64,000 bases of DNA, taken from positions 62,001 through 126,000 of the forward strand of contig NZ_JBMERQ010000003.1 of NCBI RefSeq assembly GCF_048820895.1, written 5' to 3'. A program made the translations under genes and the position numbers. Below the pieces are notes generated by a model that had not been told where the DNA came from, did no database searches, and saw only the letters and a list, made by a program, of their open reading frames with translations. Positions 53,561 through 61,448 of the stretch are shown piece by piece. Each line of letters opens with the position of its first letter. The stretch's first letter is position 1. The DNA comes from Cribrihabitans_A neustonicus (GTDB lineage Bacteria; Pseudomonadota; Alphaproteobacteria; Rhodobacterales; Rhodobacteraceae).

Positions 53561-54456
53561 GCCGCGCTCCGCCGGGGCCTCAGCGCCCGCAGCAGGAAGA
53601 CCAGCCCGAGCGCGATCATCGGCAGCGACAGGATCTGCCCCATGGTGAGCCCGTAACCGCCGATATGCCACGCCAGCCCAAGAGGGTTGCCGGGCGAAAC
53701 GAACTGCGCGTCGGGCTGGCGCACGAATTCCACCAGGAAACGCGCAAGCCCATAGCCCGCGAGGAACGTGCCAAGGATCAGCCCCGGCTGGTGGAACGCC
53801 CCGCGCCGCCAGGCCAGCCACAGGAGCAGCACGCCGAGGATCAGCCCCTCCATCGCCGCCTCATAGAGCTGCGACGGATGGCGCGCGCAAAGCTCCCCGA
53901 GCGCCTGGCCGCAATCCTGCGCAGCACGGCCCGGGAAAGCGACTCCCCAAGCCAGATCGGTGGGCCGCCCCCAGAGCTCGGCATTGACGAAATTCGCCAG
54001 CCGCCCCAGCAGCAGCCCCGGCGGCACGGTGTGGGCGATCAGGTCGGCGATCTGCAGCTTCGGGATGTTGTGGCGCTGCGCATAGATCAGCACCGCCAGC
54101 ACCACCCCCAGAAGCCCGCCGTGGAAGGCCATGCCGCCCTGCCAGATCTTCAGGATCTCGCCCGGGTTCGCGGCGTAATAGGCGGGCTGGTAGAACAGCA
54201 CGAAGCCGAGCCGCCCGCCAAGGATCACGCCGAGGATGATCCAGGTCAGCAGATCCTCCATTTTCTGCGGCTCCATCGGCGGCGCCTGCGCGGGCCAGAG
54301 CGCGGGACGGCGCAGCGCCGCCACGGCGAGCCGCCAGGCGATCACAATGCCCGCGATATAGGCCAGCGCATACCAGCGCAGCGCAAACTCCATGCCGCCG
54401 ATGGTGACGGAAAAGATTTCGGGTGAAAGGTCGGGGAAGGGGATCATAGCCTGCAT
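53557..54456 (-). CDS. lgt: Phosphatidylglycerol-prolipoprotein diacylglyceryl transferase
   Basis: A 299-residue inner-membrane enzyme that adds diacylglycerol to lipoprotein cysteines. About seven hydrophobic helices are present. The Lgt signature is GGRLGFVLFYQPAYY for the first arginine, MAFHGGLLGVV for the catalytic histidine, GLLLGRLANFVNAELWGRPT (about 150-169) and HPSQLYEAAMEG. I chose ATG 54456 (MQAMIPFPDLSPEIF) because relatives begin close to IPFPDISPEIF. It leads the lgt-midA-pgeF chain and is divergent from ubiK. Confidence 0.96.
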   Translation of the reverse strand: MQAMIPFPDLSPEIFSVTIGGMEFALRWYALAYIAGIVIAWRLAVAALRRPALWPAQAPPMEPQKMEDLLTWIILGVILGGRLGFVLFYQPAYYAANPGEILKIWQGGMAFHGGLLGVVLAVLIYAQRHNIPKLQIADLIAHTVPPGLLLGRLANFVNAELWGRPTDLAWGVAFPGRAAQDCGQALGELCARHPSQLYEAAMEGLILGVLLLWLAWRRGAFHQPGLILGTFLAGYGLARFLVEFVRQPDAQFVSPGNPLGLAWHIGGYGLTMGQILSLPMIALGLVFLLRALRPRRSAA

Positions 54457-54552
54457 GGAGTCTGAATGCCTTTGCATCTTGGGGGAAGTCAACGGCTTGC
54501 CGCGACGGCTTTGCTTGCCCATATAGGGATCAAGCCTGAGACGGAGTAGACA

Positions 54553-54834
54553 ATGCAAAGCCGCAACAAGATCCTGGACGACATCTCCCAGCTTATGACC
54601 AACGCGATGGGCGTGGCCCAGGGGGCGCGGGAGGAAGCGGAAACCGCGATGAAGAGCATGATCGACCGCTGGCTGGCGGACCGCGACTTCGTCACCCGCG
54701 AGGAATTCGACGCCGTGCGCGCCATGGCGCAGAAGGCGCGCGAGGAAAATGCGGCTCTGAAGGCGCGGCTGGAAGCGCTGGAGGCCCAAGGCGGCGCGGC
54801 AGGCGGCGGCAGTTCCCAGCAGGCTGACGGCTGA
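54553..54834 (+). CDS. ubiK: Ubiquinone biosynthesis accessory factor UbiK (BMFP family)
   Basis: A 93-residue helical protein: QSRNKILDDISQLMTNAMGV, then EEAETAMKSMIDRWLADRDF and VTREEFDAVRAMAQKARE, ending in a coiled coil (NAALKARLEALEAQ). UbiK binds UbiJ and the Ubi enzyme complex in aerobic quinone synthesis. It is divergent from lgt, and ends before a 193-base gap rich in C runs. Confidence 0.92.
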   Translation: MQSRNKILDDISQLMTNAMGVAQGAREEAETAMKSMIDRWLADRDFVTREEFDAVRAMAQKAREENAALKARLEALEAQGGAAGGGSSQQADG

Positions 54835-55027
54835 GCACACAGGCCAGTCAGGATTTGACAGCGCGCCGTCCCCCCCCCACCGGGTGCGTTTCTTGGTTGG
54901 GACCTTCCCAATGCCTGCGGGTTTCGCGCGGCTTTTGGTCGCTTTCTGTCCGGTAAGTCGGAAACTGCCCAGCATGAGGCGCCGATTCCGTTAGAAGCCT
55001 CCTCTGCTGCAGGAGAAGGTCATAGCC

Positions 55028-55579
55028 ATGGTCGCGGTTTTTTCGGTGCCGAATGCGTTCACAGTGCGGGAATGCGCGGAAATCATCACCCTAGCAAAAG
55101 CTTCTCCCACGAGTGAAGCGCTGCTGGTTGGCCGCAACCGCGACCACAATCTGCGCCGCGGCGGGCTGGTTTGGCTGGACGACGTGGCAGGTGCGGGCTG
55201 GGTGATGGAACGGCTGATCTCGCTGGTGCGCCGCGTGAACACCGAGGCCTTCGATTTCGACCTGCGCGAATTTGCCGAGAGCCCTCAGGTAGCTAGCTAC
55301 CAAGCAAGCGACGGCGGCCATTTTGCATGGCATTCCGACATTGGCGACGGGCCGGTGGCGGGCAAGCGCAAACTGTCGCTTGTGGTGCAGCTCAGCAAGC
55401 CGGGCGCCTATGACGGCGGCGACCTGGAGGTTATGCCGGGCGCGCATGTGGTCTCGGCCAGCCGCAGCCAGGGCAGCGCCACGGTGTTTCCGAGCTTCCT
55501 GCTGCACCAGGTGACGCCGATCACCCGCGGCGAGCGCCAGTCGCTCACTGTCTGGGCGCACGGCCCCGCCTTCCGCTGA
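55028..55579 (+). CDS. 2-oxoglutarate/Fe(II)-dependent oxygenase (PKHD/YbiX type)
   Basis: A 183-residue protein with the double-stranded beta helix of prolyl-4-hydroxylase relatives. The iron ligands are HSDIGDG (His and Asp, about 100-102) and FLLHQVTPITRGERQSLTVW, where the second His and the 2-oxoglutarate arginine lie (about 159 and 169). DGGDLEVMPG is the usual loop. AGGAG lies eleven bases upstream. No substrate is known; relatives respond to iron in some bacteria. Confidence 0.88.
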   Translation: MVAVFSVPNAFTVRECAEIITLAKASPTSEALLVGRNRDHNLRRGGLVWLDDVAGAGWVMERLISLVRRVNTEAFDFDLREFAESPQVASYQASDGGHFAWHSDIGDGPVAGKRKLSLVVQLSKPGAYDGGDLEVMPGAHVVSASRSQGSATVFPSFLLHQVTPITRGERQSLTVWAHGPAFR

Positions 55580-55918
55580 CCTCCGCCCTTTGCCGGAGAA
55601 CTTCGCCCGGAGTCCTTCCAGACGCGGGCGGGCGGACGGGTGCCGCGAAGTTTTCAGAATCGGACATTGTTGCAGCGCAGCAGTTTCCCGCGGCAACAGG
55701 CCTAGCCCGTCAGGCCGCAACGGCCGGCATTTTGGGGTCTGTGGATAGTTCATCCACAACTTATTGCAGATATCCCCAAATAAAGGGTTGCTCCGTTGTT
55801 AATTCGCCGCCACCATATCTGGTAGGGAGCGGGGCTGTCTCCCCGTCCCTTGGTATAAAAAGCCAGCCGGTGGCGGGCATAGCGCCTGGCGGACTGGGCA
55901 ATACAAAGAGGTGGCATC
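55580..55918. other. Intergenic region with an inverted pair of DnaA-box-like sites
   Basis: This stretch of 339 bases contains no convincing gene. TGTGGATAGTTCATCCACA (55740-55758) is two inverted DnaA-box-like nonamers. Downstream lies AT-richer sequence (TATTGCAGATATCCCCAAAT) and a TATAAA at 55854, probably part of the YbjN promoter. Confidence 0.5.
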
Positions 55919-56419
55919 ATGGCACTTTCCGAGCATCACCTGGACGACGAAATTCACCCGATTGACATTGCCGAGCATCTCGCCGCGCATCACGACTGGG
56001 AGTTCGACAGGGTCGGCGACGATCAGATCGCGATGTCGGTCGAGGGGCAGTGGCGCACCTACTCGGTAAGCCTGGCCTGGTCCGGATACGAGGAATGCCT
56101 GCGGCTCATCTGCAGCTTCGAGATGGAGCCGCCTGAGGCCAAGCTGCCGCAGCTCTACGAGCTTCTGAACGCGATGAACGATCAGTGCTGGGACGGCGCC
56201 TTCACCTATTGGCCGGAGCACAAGCTGATGCTGTTCCGCTACGGGCTGATGCTGACCGGCGGGCAGGCGCCCTCCCCGCAGCAGATCGACGCGATGATCA
56301 ACGCCGCGGTGGCGCAGTCGGAACGCTACTACCCGGCGATCCAGCTTGCAGTCTGGGGTGAGCGTCCGGCGGCGGAGGCGATGCAGGTCGCCATTGCGGA
56401 GGCCTACGGCCGCGCGTAA
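55919..56419 (+). CDS. YbjN domain protein
   Basis: A 166-residue protein with the YbjN alpha/beta fold related to type III secretion chaperones. The domain spans about residues 15-145 and has IAEHLAAHHDWEFDRVGDDQ, LRLICSFEMEPP and the YELLNAMNDQCWDGAFTYW stretch typical of the alphaproteobacterial subgroup. It has no signal peptide. It lies 40 bases before proC and probably leads that operon. A regulatory or chaperone role has been proposed for the family. Confidence 0.85.
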   Translation: MALSEHHLDDEIHPIDIAEHLAAHHDWEFDRVGDDQIAMSVEGQWRTYSVSLAWSGYEECLRLICSFEMEPPEAKLPQLYELLNAMNDQCWDGAFTYWPEHKLMLFRYGLMLTGGQAPSPQQIDAMINAAVAQSERYYPAIQLAVWGERPAAEAMQVAIAEAYGRA

Positions 56420-56459
56420 ACCTTTGCCCTGAACCGGAGACCTGAAGGGGAGGGGCAAG

Positions 56460-57275
56460 ATGGACATGCAGGAGATCGCTGCACGCGGCCTGGTGCTGCT
56501 GGGCTGCGGCAAGATGGGATCGGCGATGCTTGCGGGCTGGCTGGAGGGCGGCCTGCCCGCGGCTTCGGTCTGGGTGATCGACCCGCACCCGTCGGAGTGG
56601 CTGCAGGCCAGCGGCGTCAAAATAAACGCCGATCTTCCCGCCGATCCCGGTATCGTGCTGGTCGCGGTTAAGCCGCAGATGATGGGCGCGGCGCTGCCCA
56701 GCCTGAAAAGCTTTGGCAACGGCAGCACGCTGTTCATTTCGGTTGCCGCGGGCACTTCGATCGCCACTTACGAGGACATGCTGGGCGACCGGACGCCAAT
56801 CGTGCGCGCCATGCCCAACACCCCCGCCGCCATCGGCCGCGGTATCACCGCGCTGATCGGCAACGCCAACACCGGCGAGGCGGACCTCTCCCGGGCCGAG
56901 GCGCTGCTCTCCGCAGTGGGCCAGACTGTGCGGCTCGAGGACGAAAGCCAGATGGACGCGGTGACCGGCGTCAGCGGTTCGGGGCCTGCCTATGTCTTCC
57001 ATCTGATCGAGACGCTCGCTGCGGCGGGTGAGGCGCAGGGGCTGCCTGCGAACCTGGCGATGCAGCTGGCCAAGGCAACCGTCGCGGGCGCCGGCGCGCT
57101 GGCGGAGGCGGCAGAGGAAAGCCCCACCCAGCTCCGCGTCAACGTGACGAGCCCCAATGGCACCACGCAGGCGGCTCTGGAGGTTCTGATGAACGAACAA
57201 GACGGCTTCCCGGCGCTCCTGAACCGCGCGGTGGCGGCGGCAACCGAACGCTCCAAGGAACTGTCGCGTGGCTGA
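56460..57275 (+). CDS. proC: Pyrroline-5-carboxylate reductase
   Basis: A 271-residue NAD(P)H enzyme for the last step of proline synthesis. The Rossmann motif LLGCGKMGSAMLAGW starts near residue 13. VAVKPQMM, ISVAAGTSI, RAMPNTPAAIGRGI and the C-terminal signature VTGVSGSGPAYVFHLIE (about 175-191) and TSPNGTTQAAL are all present. AGGGGAGGGG precedes ATG. Its end overlaps csaA by eight bases. Confidence 0.97.
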   Translation: MDMQEIAARGLVLLGCGKMGSAMLAGWLEGGLPAASVWVIDPHPSEWLQASGVKINADLPADPGIVLVAVKPQMMGAALPSLKSFGNGSTLFISVAAGTSIATYEDMLGDRTPIVRAMPNTPAAIGRGITALIGNANTGEADLSRAEALLSAVGQTVRLEDESQMDAVTGVSGSGPAYVFHLIETLAAAGEAQGLPANLAMQLAKATVAGAGALAEAAEESPTQLRVNVTSPNGTTQAALEVLMNEQDGFPALLNRAVAAATERSKELSRG

Positions 57276-57606
57276 GATCTCTTTCGATGACTTCATGAAA
57301 GTTGACATCCGTGCCGGCGAAGTCGTGCGCGCCGAACCCTACCCGGAAGCCCGCAAACCCGCGATCAAGCTCTGGGTCGATTTTGGCCCGGATATCGGCG
57401 TGAAAAAAAGCTCGGCGCAGATTACGGCGCATTACACGCCGGAAATGCTGGTGGGCAAGCAAGTCCTCGCGGTCGTAAACTTCCCCCCGCGGCAGATCGG
57501 CAGGTTCATGTCCGAGGTTCTGGTGCTCGGTCTGCCGGACGAGACTGGAGAGATTGTGCTGGCGGGCCCCGACGGAAAGGTGCCGCTGGGCGGGAGGATG
57601 CACTGA
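57268..57606 (+). CDS. csaA: CsaA-type tRNA-binding protein
   Basis: A 112-residue homodimeric OB-fold protein. EISFDDFMKVDIRAGEVVRA, KLWVDFGPDIGVKKSSAQI and NFPPRQIGRFMSEVLVLGL are the CsaA/tRNA-binding-domain signature. The family binds tRNA and has been described as a secretion-related chaperone. The GTG start lies inside the end of proC, and its stop is one base before the next gene, so the three are coupled. Confidence 0.93.
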   Translation: MAEISFDDFMKVDIRAGEVVRAEPYPEARKPAIKLWVDFGPDIGVKKSSAQITAHYTPEMLVGKQVLAVVNFPPRQIGRFMSEVLVLGLPDETGEIVLAGPDGKVPLGGRMH

Positions 57607-57607
57607 G

Positions 57608-58561
57608 ATGAAAGTCCTGATCACGCGGCCGATGACGGCAGCAGTGGAAGAACGGGCGCGCGCCGCCTTTGCGGAGCTGGAGATCCGAGAGAACACTGCG
57701 GTGCTGAGCGAAGCCGAAATGCTGCGCGCTCTGGCGGAGTTCGACGTGGTGGTGCCGACGCTGGGCGATGCCTTCTCGGCAGAGGTCTTTGCCAAGGCAG
57801 GCGACCTGCGCTGCAAGCTCCTGGCCAACTTCGGCGTCGGCTACAACCACATCGACGTGGGCGCCGCCTCCGCCGCGGGGATTGCGGTGACCAACACGCC
57901 CGGTGCTGTGACCGATGCCACCGCAGATATCGCGCTGACCCTGATCCTGATGACGGCGCGCCGTGCGGGTGAAGGGGAGCGTCTGGTGCGCGCGGGGAAA
58001 TGGCAGGGCTGGCATCCAACGCAGATGCTGGGGCAGCATGTGACCGGCAAGCGCGTTGGCATCGCGGGCATGGGCCGGATCGGCCAGGCCATTGCGCGGC
58101 GCTGCCACTTCGGCTTTGGCATGGAGGTGTCCTATGTAGCGCGCTCGGCCAAGGAACTGGACTTCCCGGCCGACCGCGCTGACAGCGTTTTAGCCCTGGC
58201 GGCGGAAGTGGATTTCCTCGTGGCCGCCGTCCCGGGCGGGGCCGAGACCCGGCACATGATCAACGCCGATGTGCTCGCTGCGATGCAGCCCCATGCGCAT
58301 CTCATCAATATCGCCCGCGGCGAGGTGGTGGAGGAAGCGGCGCTCATCAGCGCCTTGCAGGACGGCCGGATCGGCGGCGCAGGTCTCGATGTGTACGAGT
58401 TCGAGCCGAAGGTGCCGCAGGCGCTGACCAAGCTGGAAAACGTGACCCTGCTGCCGCATCTGGGCACTGCCACTGAGGAGGTGCGCAGCAACATGGGCCA
58501 TATGGCGCTGGACAACGTGGAAGCCTTCATCGCGGGCGCGGCGCTGCCGAACCCGGTTTGA
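57608..58561 (+). CDS. D-isomer-specific 2-hydroxyacid dehydrogenase (glyoxylate/hydroxypyruvate reductase type)
   Basis: A 317-residue NAD(P)H dehydrogenase. It has FGVGYNHIDVGAA (about 77-89), the nucleotide motif GIAGMGRIGQAIARR (about 153-167), and the catalytic triad in NIARGEVVEE (Arg), DVYEFEP (Glu) and LLPHLGTATEE (His). The whole pattern is closest to GyaR-type glyoxylate reductase or glycerate dehydrogenase. It follows csaA by one base and ends the operon. The preferred 2-oxo acid is not certain. Confidence 0.92.
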   Translation: MKVLITRPMTAAVEERARAAFAELEIRENTAVLSEAEMLRALAEFDVVVPTLGDAFSAEVFAKAGDLRCKLLANFGVGYNHIDVGAASAAGIAVTNTPGAVTDATADIALTLILMTARRAGEGERLVRAGKWQGWHPTQMLGQHVTGKRVGIAGMGRIGQAIARRCHFGFGMEVSYVARSAKELDFPADRADSVLALAAEVDFLVAAVPGGAETRHMINADVLAAMQPHAHLINIARGEVVEEAALISALQDGRIGGAGLDVYEFEPKVPQALTKLENVTLLPHLGTATEEVRSNMGHMALDNVEAFIAGAALPNPV

Positions 58562-58608
58562 CGCCTCTCTGGGCATAGGAGGGAGGAGGCTTTCGTCCCT
58601 TCCTCGGA

Positions 58609-59199
58609 TCAGCCGTCAGGAAGGTCGCCCACCGCCTGGCGCCAGTGGCGGCGGCAGAGGGAGACATAGGTCTCGTTGCCGCCGATCTGCACCTGATCGC
58701 CCTCAGTCAGCACCCGGCCCTGACCGTCCTGGCGCACCACCATCGTGGCCTTCTTGCCGCAATGGCAGATGGTGCGCACTTCGCGCATCTCGTCCGCCAG
58801 CGCCAGCAATGTCGCCGAGCCCGGAAACAGCTTGCCCTGGAAATCCACCCGGAGGCCGAAAGCCAGGACCGGCACCCGCAGGTCATCCACCACCCGGGCC
58901 AGCTGCCAGACCTGATCGGGGCTGAGGAATTGCGCCTCATCCACGAAGATCGCTGCAACCTTGCCGCGCGCCAGGCGCTGCTGGATGCGGGAAAACAGGT
59001 CGTCGCCCTCCGCGAAAGTGTCGGCGCGCTCGCCGATACCGATGCGCGAGGCGATGCGGCCCGGCCCGGCCCGGTCGTCGAGCCGGGCGGTCAGCAGGTA
59101 GGTCTCCATGTTGTTTTCGCGGTAATTGTGCGACGCCTGCAAAAGCACCGTCGACTTGCCCGCGTTCATGGTAGAGTAGTGGAAGTAGAGTTTCGCCAT
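58609..59199 (-). CDS. tdk: Thymidine kinase (type II)
   Basis: A 196-residue salvage enzyme that phosphorylates thymidine. The P-loop is YSTMNAGKST (about 7-16), Walker B is AIFVDEAQFL (about 84-93), and the lasso/zinc region has CHCGKKATMV and YVSLCRRHW. ATG 59199 (MAKLYFHYSTMNAGK) is preferred to a frame 114 bases longer. It is convergent with the dehydrogenase gene. Confidence 0.95.
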   Translation of the reverse strand: MAKLYFHYSTMNAGKSTVLLQASHNYRENNMETYLLTARLDDRAGPGRIASRIGIGERADTFAEGDDLFSRIQQRLARGKVAAIFVDEAQFLSPDQVWQLARVVDDLRVPVLAFGLRVDFQGKLFPGSATLLALADEMREVRTICHCGKKATMVVRQDGQGRVLTEGDQVQIGGNETYVSLCRRHWRQAVGDLPDG

Positions 59200-59566
59200 G
59201 GCCGCCGGTTTAGCCTCTGGTGCGGTCAAGGGAAACCGCAAACCGGACGGCGCCCGCCGGAGCAGCCCAGGCGCTGCAGATGGCCCGCCGGGGCAGCAGC
59301 GGCCGGGGCGCAACGCCCCGCGTGCGGCCGCTGCCCGGCCCCCGGCGAACCCAGTTTCGGGCAGAAGAATTGCCCTTTCCGCGCAACGTCACTCACTCGT
59401 TGCGGCAACCACCACGTAATAAGTGCGGAACGTACCTCATCACTTGCTACGTCCCCGAACCCAAAGGGATGGATAAGGTCTGGCAATTCCTTTACAACTT
59501 TGGCATGGGAAATTTTTTGCTCCGTTCCCCATTACGGGCAGAGCTCGCATACCAAGCAGGAATTCA
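59200..59566. other. Intergenic region with a long inverted repeat
   Basis: No protein gene is supported here. The first half is GC-rich; the second half is markedly AT-richer. ACGTAATAAGTG (59414-59425) is repeated in inverse as CACTTGCTACGT (59441-59452). The promoter of the following gene is probably in the AT-rich part. Confidence 0.5.
59414..59452. repeat. 12-base inverted repeat upstream of the unknown helical protein gene
   Basis: The two arms ACGTAATAAGTG and CACTTGCTACGT match at ten of twelve positions across a 15-base spacer. It could be an operator or an RNA hairpin. Confidence 0.5.
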
Positions 59567-60031
59567 ATGGCAGACATTGGCACGTATTTGAAGCAACATA
59601 CGGAAGCGCTGGTGAAGGACGTCGGCATCGAGGCGGCCTGCCGGCTTACCGGCAAATCCAAGGCGACGCTTGGGCGCTATTATTCCGACAACGACGAACA
59701 TACCGACCGCTTCATCCCCGTTGATGCGGTGGCCCGGCTGGAGGGCGCGGCTTCTTACCCGCATGTGACCTCGGCGCTGGCCGAGCTGAAGAACATCACG
59801 CTGTCATACAATGGCAACGGAAGCGCGTCGGAAGCCGGGCGCGGCGGCGGCGTCAATGCCGACGTGATCGCGCTGAGCCAGCGTTTTGCGCAGCTGATGA
59901 GCGAATATCAGGCCGCGATCGCGGACGGGATCATCACCGTGAACGAAGCCAAGCGGCTGCTGCGGGAGACCGTGCTTCTGCAGCAGGTCCTTCTCGACAT
60001 GAAGCTGCATCTGGAAGAGGAAAGCGCCTGA
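59567..60031 (+). CDS. Uncharacterised helical protein, possible N-terminal HTH
   Basis: A 154-residue protein I do not recognise as a named family. Residues 10-35 (EALVKDVGIEAACRLTGKSK, then ATLGRYYS) look like a helix-turn-helix of phage-regulator type, followed by DRFIPVDAVARLEGAASYPH. A low-complexity SYNGNGSASEAGRGGG linker divides it from a long C-terminal helix (about 100-154). AAGCAGGAATTCA precedes the ATG. The flanking inverted repeat and the layout suggest a small DNA-binding regulator; this is inference only. Confidence 0.65.
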   Translation: MADIGTYLKQHTEALVKDVGIEAACRLTGKSKATLGRYYSDNDEHTDRFIPVDAVARLEGAASYPHVTSALAELKNITLSYNGNGSASEAGRGGGVNADVIALSQRFAQLMSEYQAAIADGIITVNEAKRLLRETVLLQQVLLDMKLHLEEESA

Positions 60032-60382
60032 GGCGCTACGTCCAGGAGGCAGGGTCCGCGCAGCCGCAAGGCGGCATCGGACGTTGCGGCAGCGGCGAAG
60101 AGTGGCGGGGGCGGACCCCTGCCACCGGTTGAAGCCGTCGTTCCCCCTCAATCGGCGCGGTTGCCTCCTGGCACCGCGCCTTTCGTATTTCTACCGCGGG
60201 ACATATGCTTACGTCAGGTCCCAGCGGCAAGCGGCGGGAACTGTAATCTTTGTCACAGGGACTTCAGGCGAACCGGTGTATAGGCGGCGCCCAGTGTCCC
60301 CCAGTGTCCAGCGTGCGCCGGAGGCATCGGGGCACCGGGGGCGGCCAATTTCCGGCTGGCACTGTCTGAGAAGGAGAGAGAA
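60032..60382. other. Intergenic region before the RND efflux genes
   Basis: No gene is seen. A tandem repeat, CCCAGTGTCC twice (about 60290-60309), lies 74 bases before the adaptor start. TTGTCA (60250-60255) is a possible -35 box, but no well-spaced -10 box is evident (TATAGG at 60279). Confidence 0.45.
60290..60309. repeat. Tandem direct repeat CCCAGTGTCC
   Basis: Two head-to-tail ten-base copies in the promoter region of the RND operon. They may be a regulator site or a chance duplication. Confidence 0.45.
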
Positions 60383-61438
60383 ATGCGATTGACACCTCTG
60401 CTGGCCGCGTTTGCGGCGTTGTTGCATCTGGGGCAAGGCGCGGCGCGGGCGCAGGAGGCGCCGAAACCGGTGAAACTGATTGAGACCGCCTCCGGCGCGG
60501 TGCAGCTGGAGCGCCAGTTCTTCGGTCAGGTGGCCGCCAAGCAGACGGTGGACCTTGCATTTCAGGTGGGCGGGCAGATCCTCGAGTTCCCGGTGGCCGA
60601 GGGCAGCATCGTGCCCAGGGGCGCGCTGATCGCGGAGCTGGATCTCGAGCCGTTCGAGCTGAAGCTGGAGCAGGCGCAGCTGCAGAAGGCCCAGGCCGAC
60701 CGCACCGTGGCGCGGCTGGAGAAGCTGACCGGCACGGTGAGTCAGGTTTCGATCGACGATGCCGAGACCGAGGCGGGGCTTGCCCGCGTCGCCCTGCGTG
60801 ATGCCGAATACGCGCTGGAGCACGCCACGCTGAACGCGCCCTTCGACGCGCTGGTCTCCAGCCGCGAAGCCGAGCAGTTCGCTACGGTGAGCGCTGGCAC
60901 GCCGATCGTGAGGCTGCACGACCTCTCCGAACTGCATATCGAGGTGGACGTGCCGGAGATCCTGTTCCAGCGCGCCGACGAAAGCGATGTGGCCCGGATC
61001 TTCGCTACTTTCCCCGGCCAGCCCGGGGAATTTCCGCTGGAAATTCTGGAGTTCGACGCCGAGGCGAGCAGCGTGGGGCAGACCTACCGTGTTACCTTCC
61101 GCCTCGACCCGCCTGAGGACCGGCAGATCCTGCCCGGCGCTTCTGCGACAGTGACCGTGACCGTGGATACCGGCAATCAGGCGATCCGGCTGCCCGCTAC
61201 TGCTTTGGTAATCTCACCTGAAGGCAACACTGGTGTAATGGTCTTCAACCCCGCAGGCGAGGAAGCCGGTGCCGAAACCGGCACCGTCGCCTGGCTGCGT
61301 GTTGAAGTCGAGGCTACCCAGTACGGCGATTTCCGCGTGGCCGAAGGGCTCAGCGGCGGCGAGGAGGTCGTGCTGACGGGCGGCAGCGCGCTGACGGATG
61401 GCCAGGCGGTCACCCGCTTCCGCGGCTTCGGCAACTGA
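60383..61438 (+). CDS. RND efflux periplasmic adaptor (membrane fusion protein)
   Basis: A 351-residue adaptor linking an inner-membrane RND pump to an outer-membrane channel. The signal peptide is MRLTPLLAAFAALLHLGQGAARA. The biotinyl/lipoyl half-motif VAEGSIVPRGALIAELD (about 72-88), a short coiled-coil hairpin (about 90-140), LNAPFDALVSS, beta-barrel and MP domains follow, ending with LPATALVISPEGN and a VVLTGGSALTDGQAV tail. AAGGAGAGAG precedes ATG. The permease gene follows after 10 bases. No TetR or MarR regulator lies upstream. Confidence 0.93.
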   Translation: MRLTPLLAAFAALLHLGQGAARAQEAPKPVKLIETASGAVQLERQFFGQVAAKQTVDLAFQVGGQILEFPVAEGSIVPRGALIAELDLEPFELKLEQAQLQKAQADRTVARLEKLTGTVSQVSIDDAETEAGLARVALRDAEYALEHATLNAPFDALVSSREAEQFATVSAGTPIVRLHDLSELHIEVDVPEILFQRADESDVARIFATFPGQPGEFPLEILEFDAEASSVGQTYRVTFRLDPPEDRQILPGASATVTVTVDTGNQAIRLPATALVISPEGNTGVMVFNPAGEEAGAETGTVAWLRVEVEATQYGDFRVAEGLSGGEEVVLTGGSALTDGQAVTRFRGFGN

Positions 61439-61448
61439 GGCGCGCACT

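Noticed and set aside
55740..55758. Chromosome replication origin
   Set aside because: Only two imperfect DnaA-like boxes; no cluster of boxes, no dnaA, hemE or parAB genes nearby.
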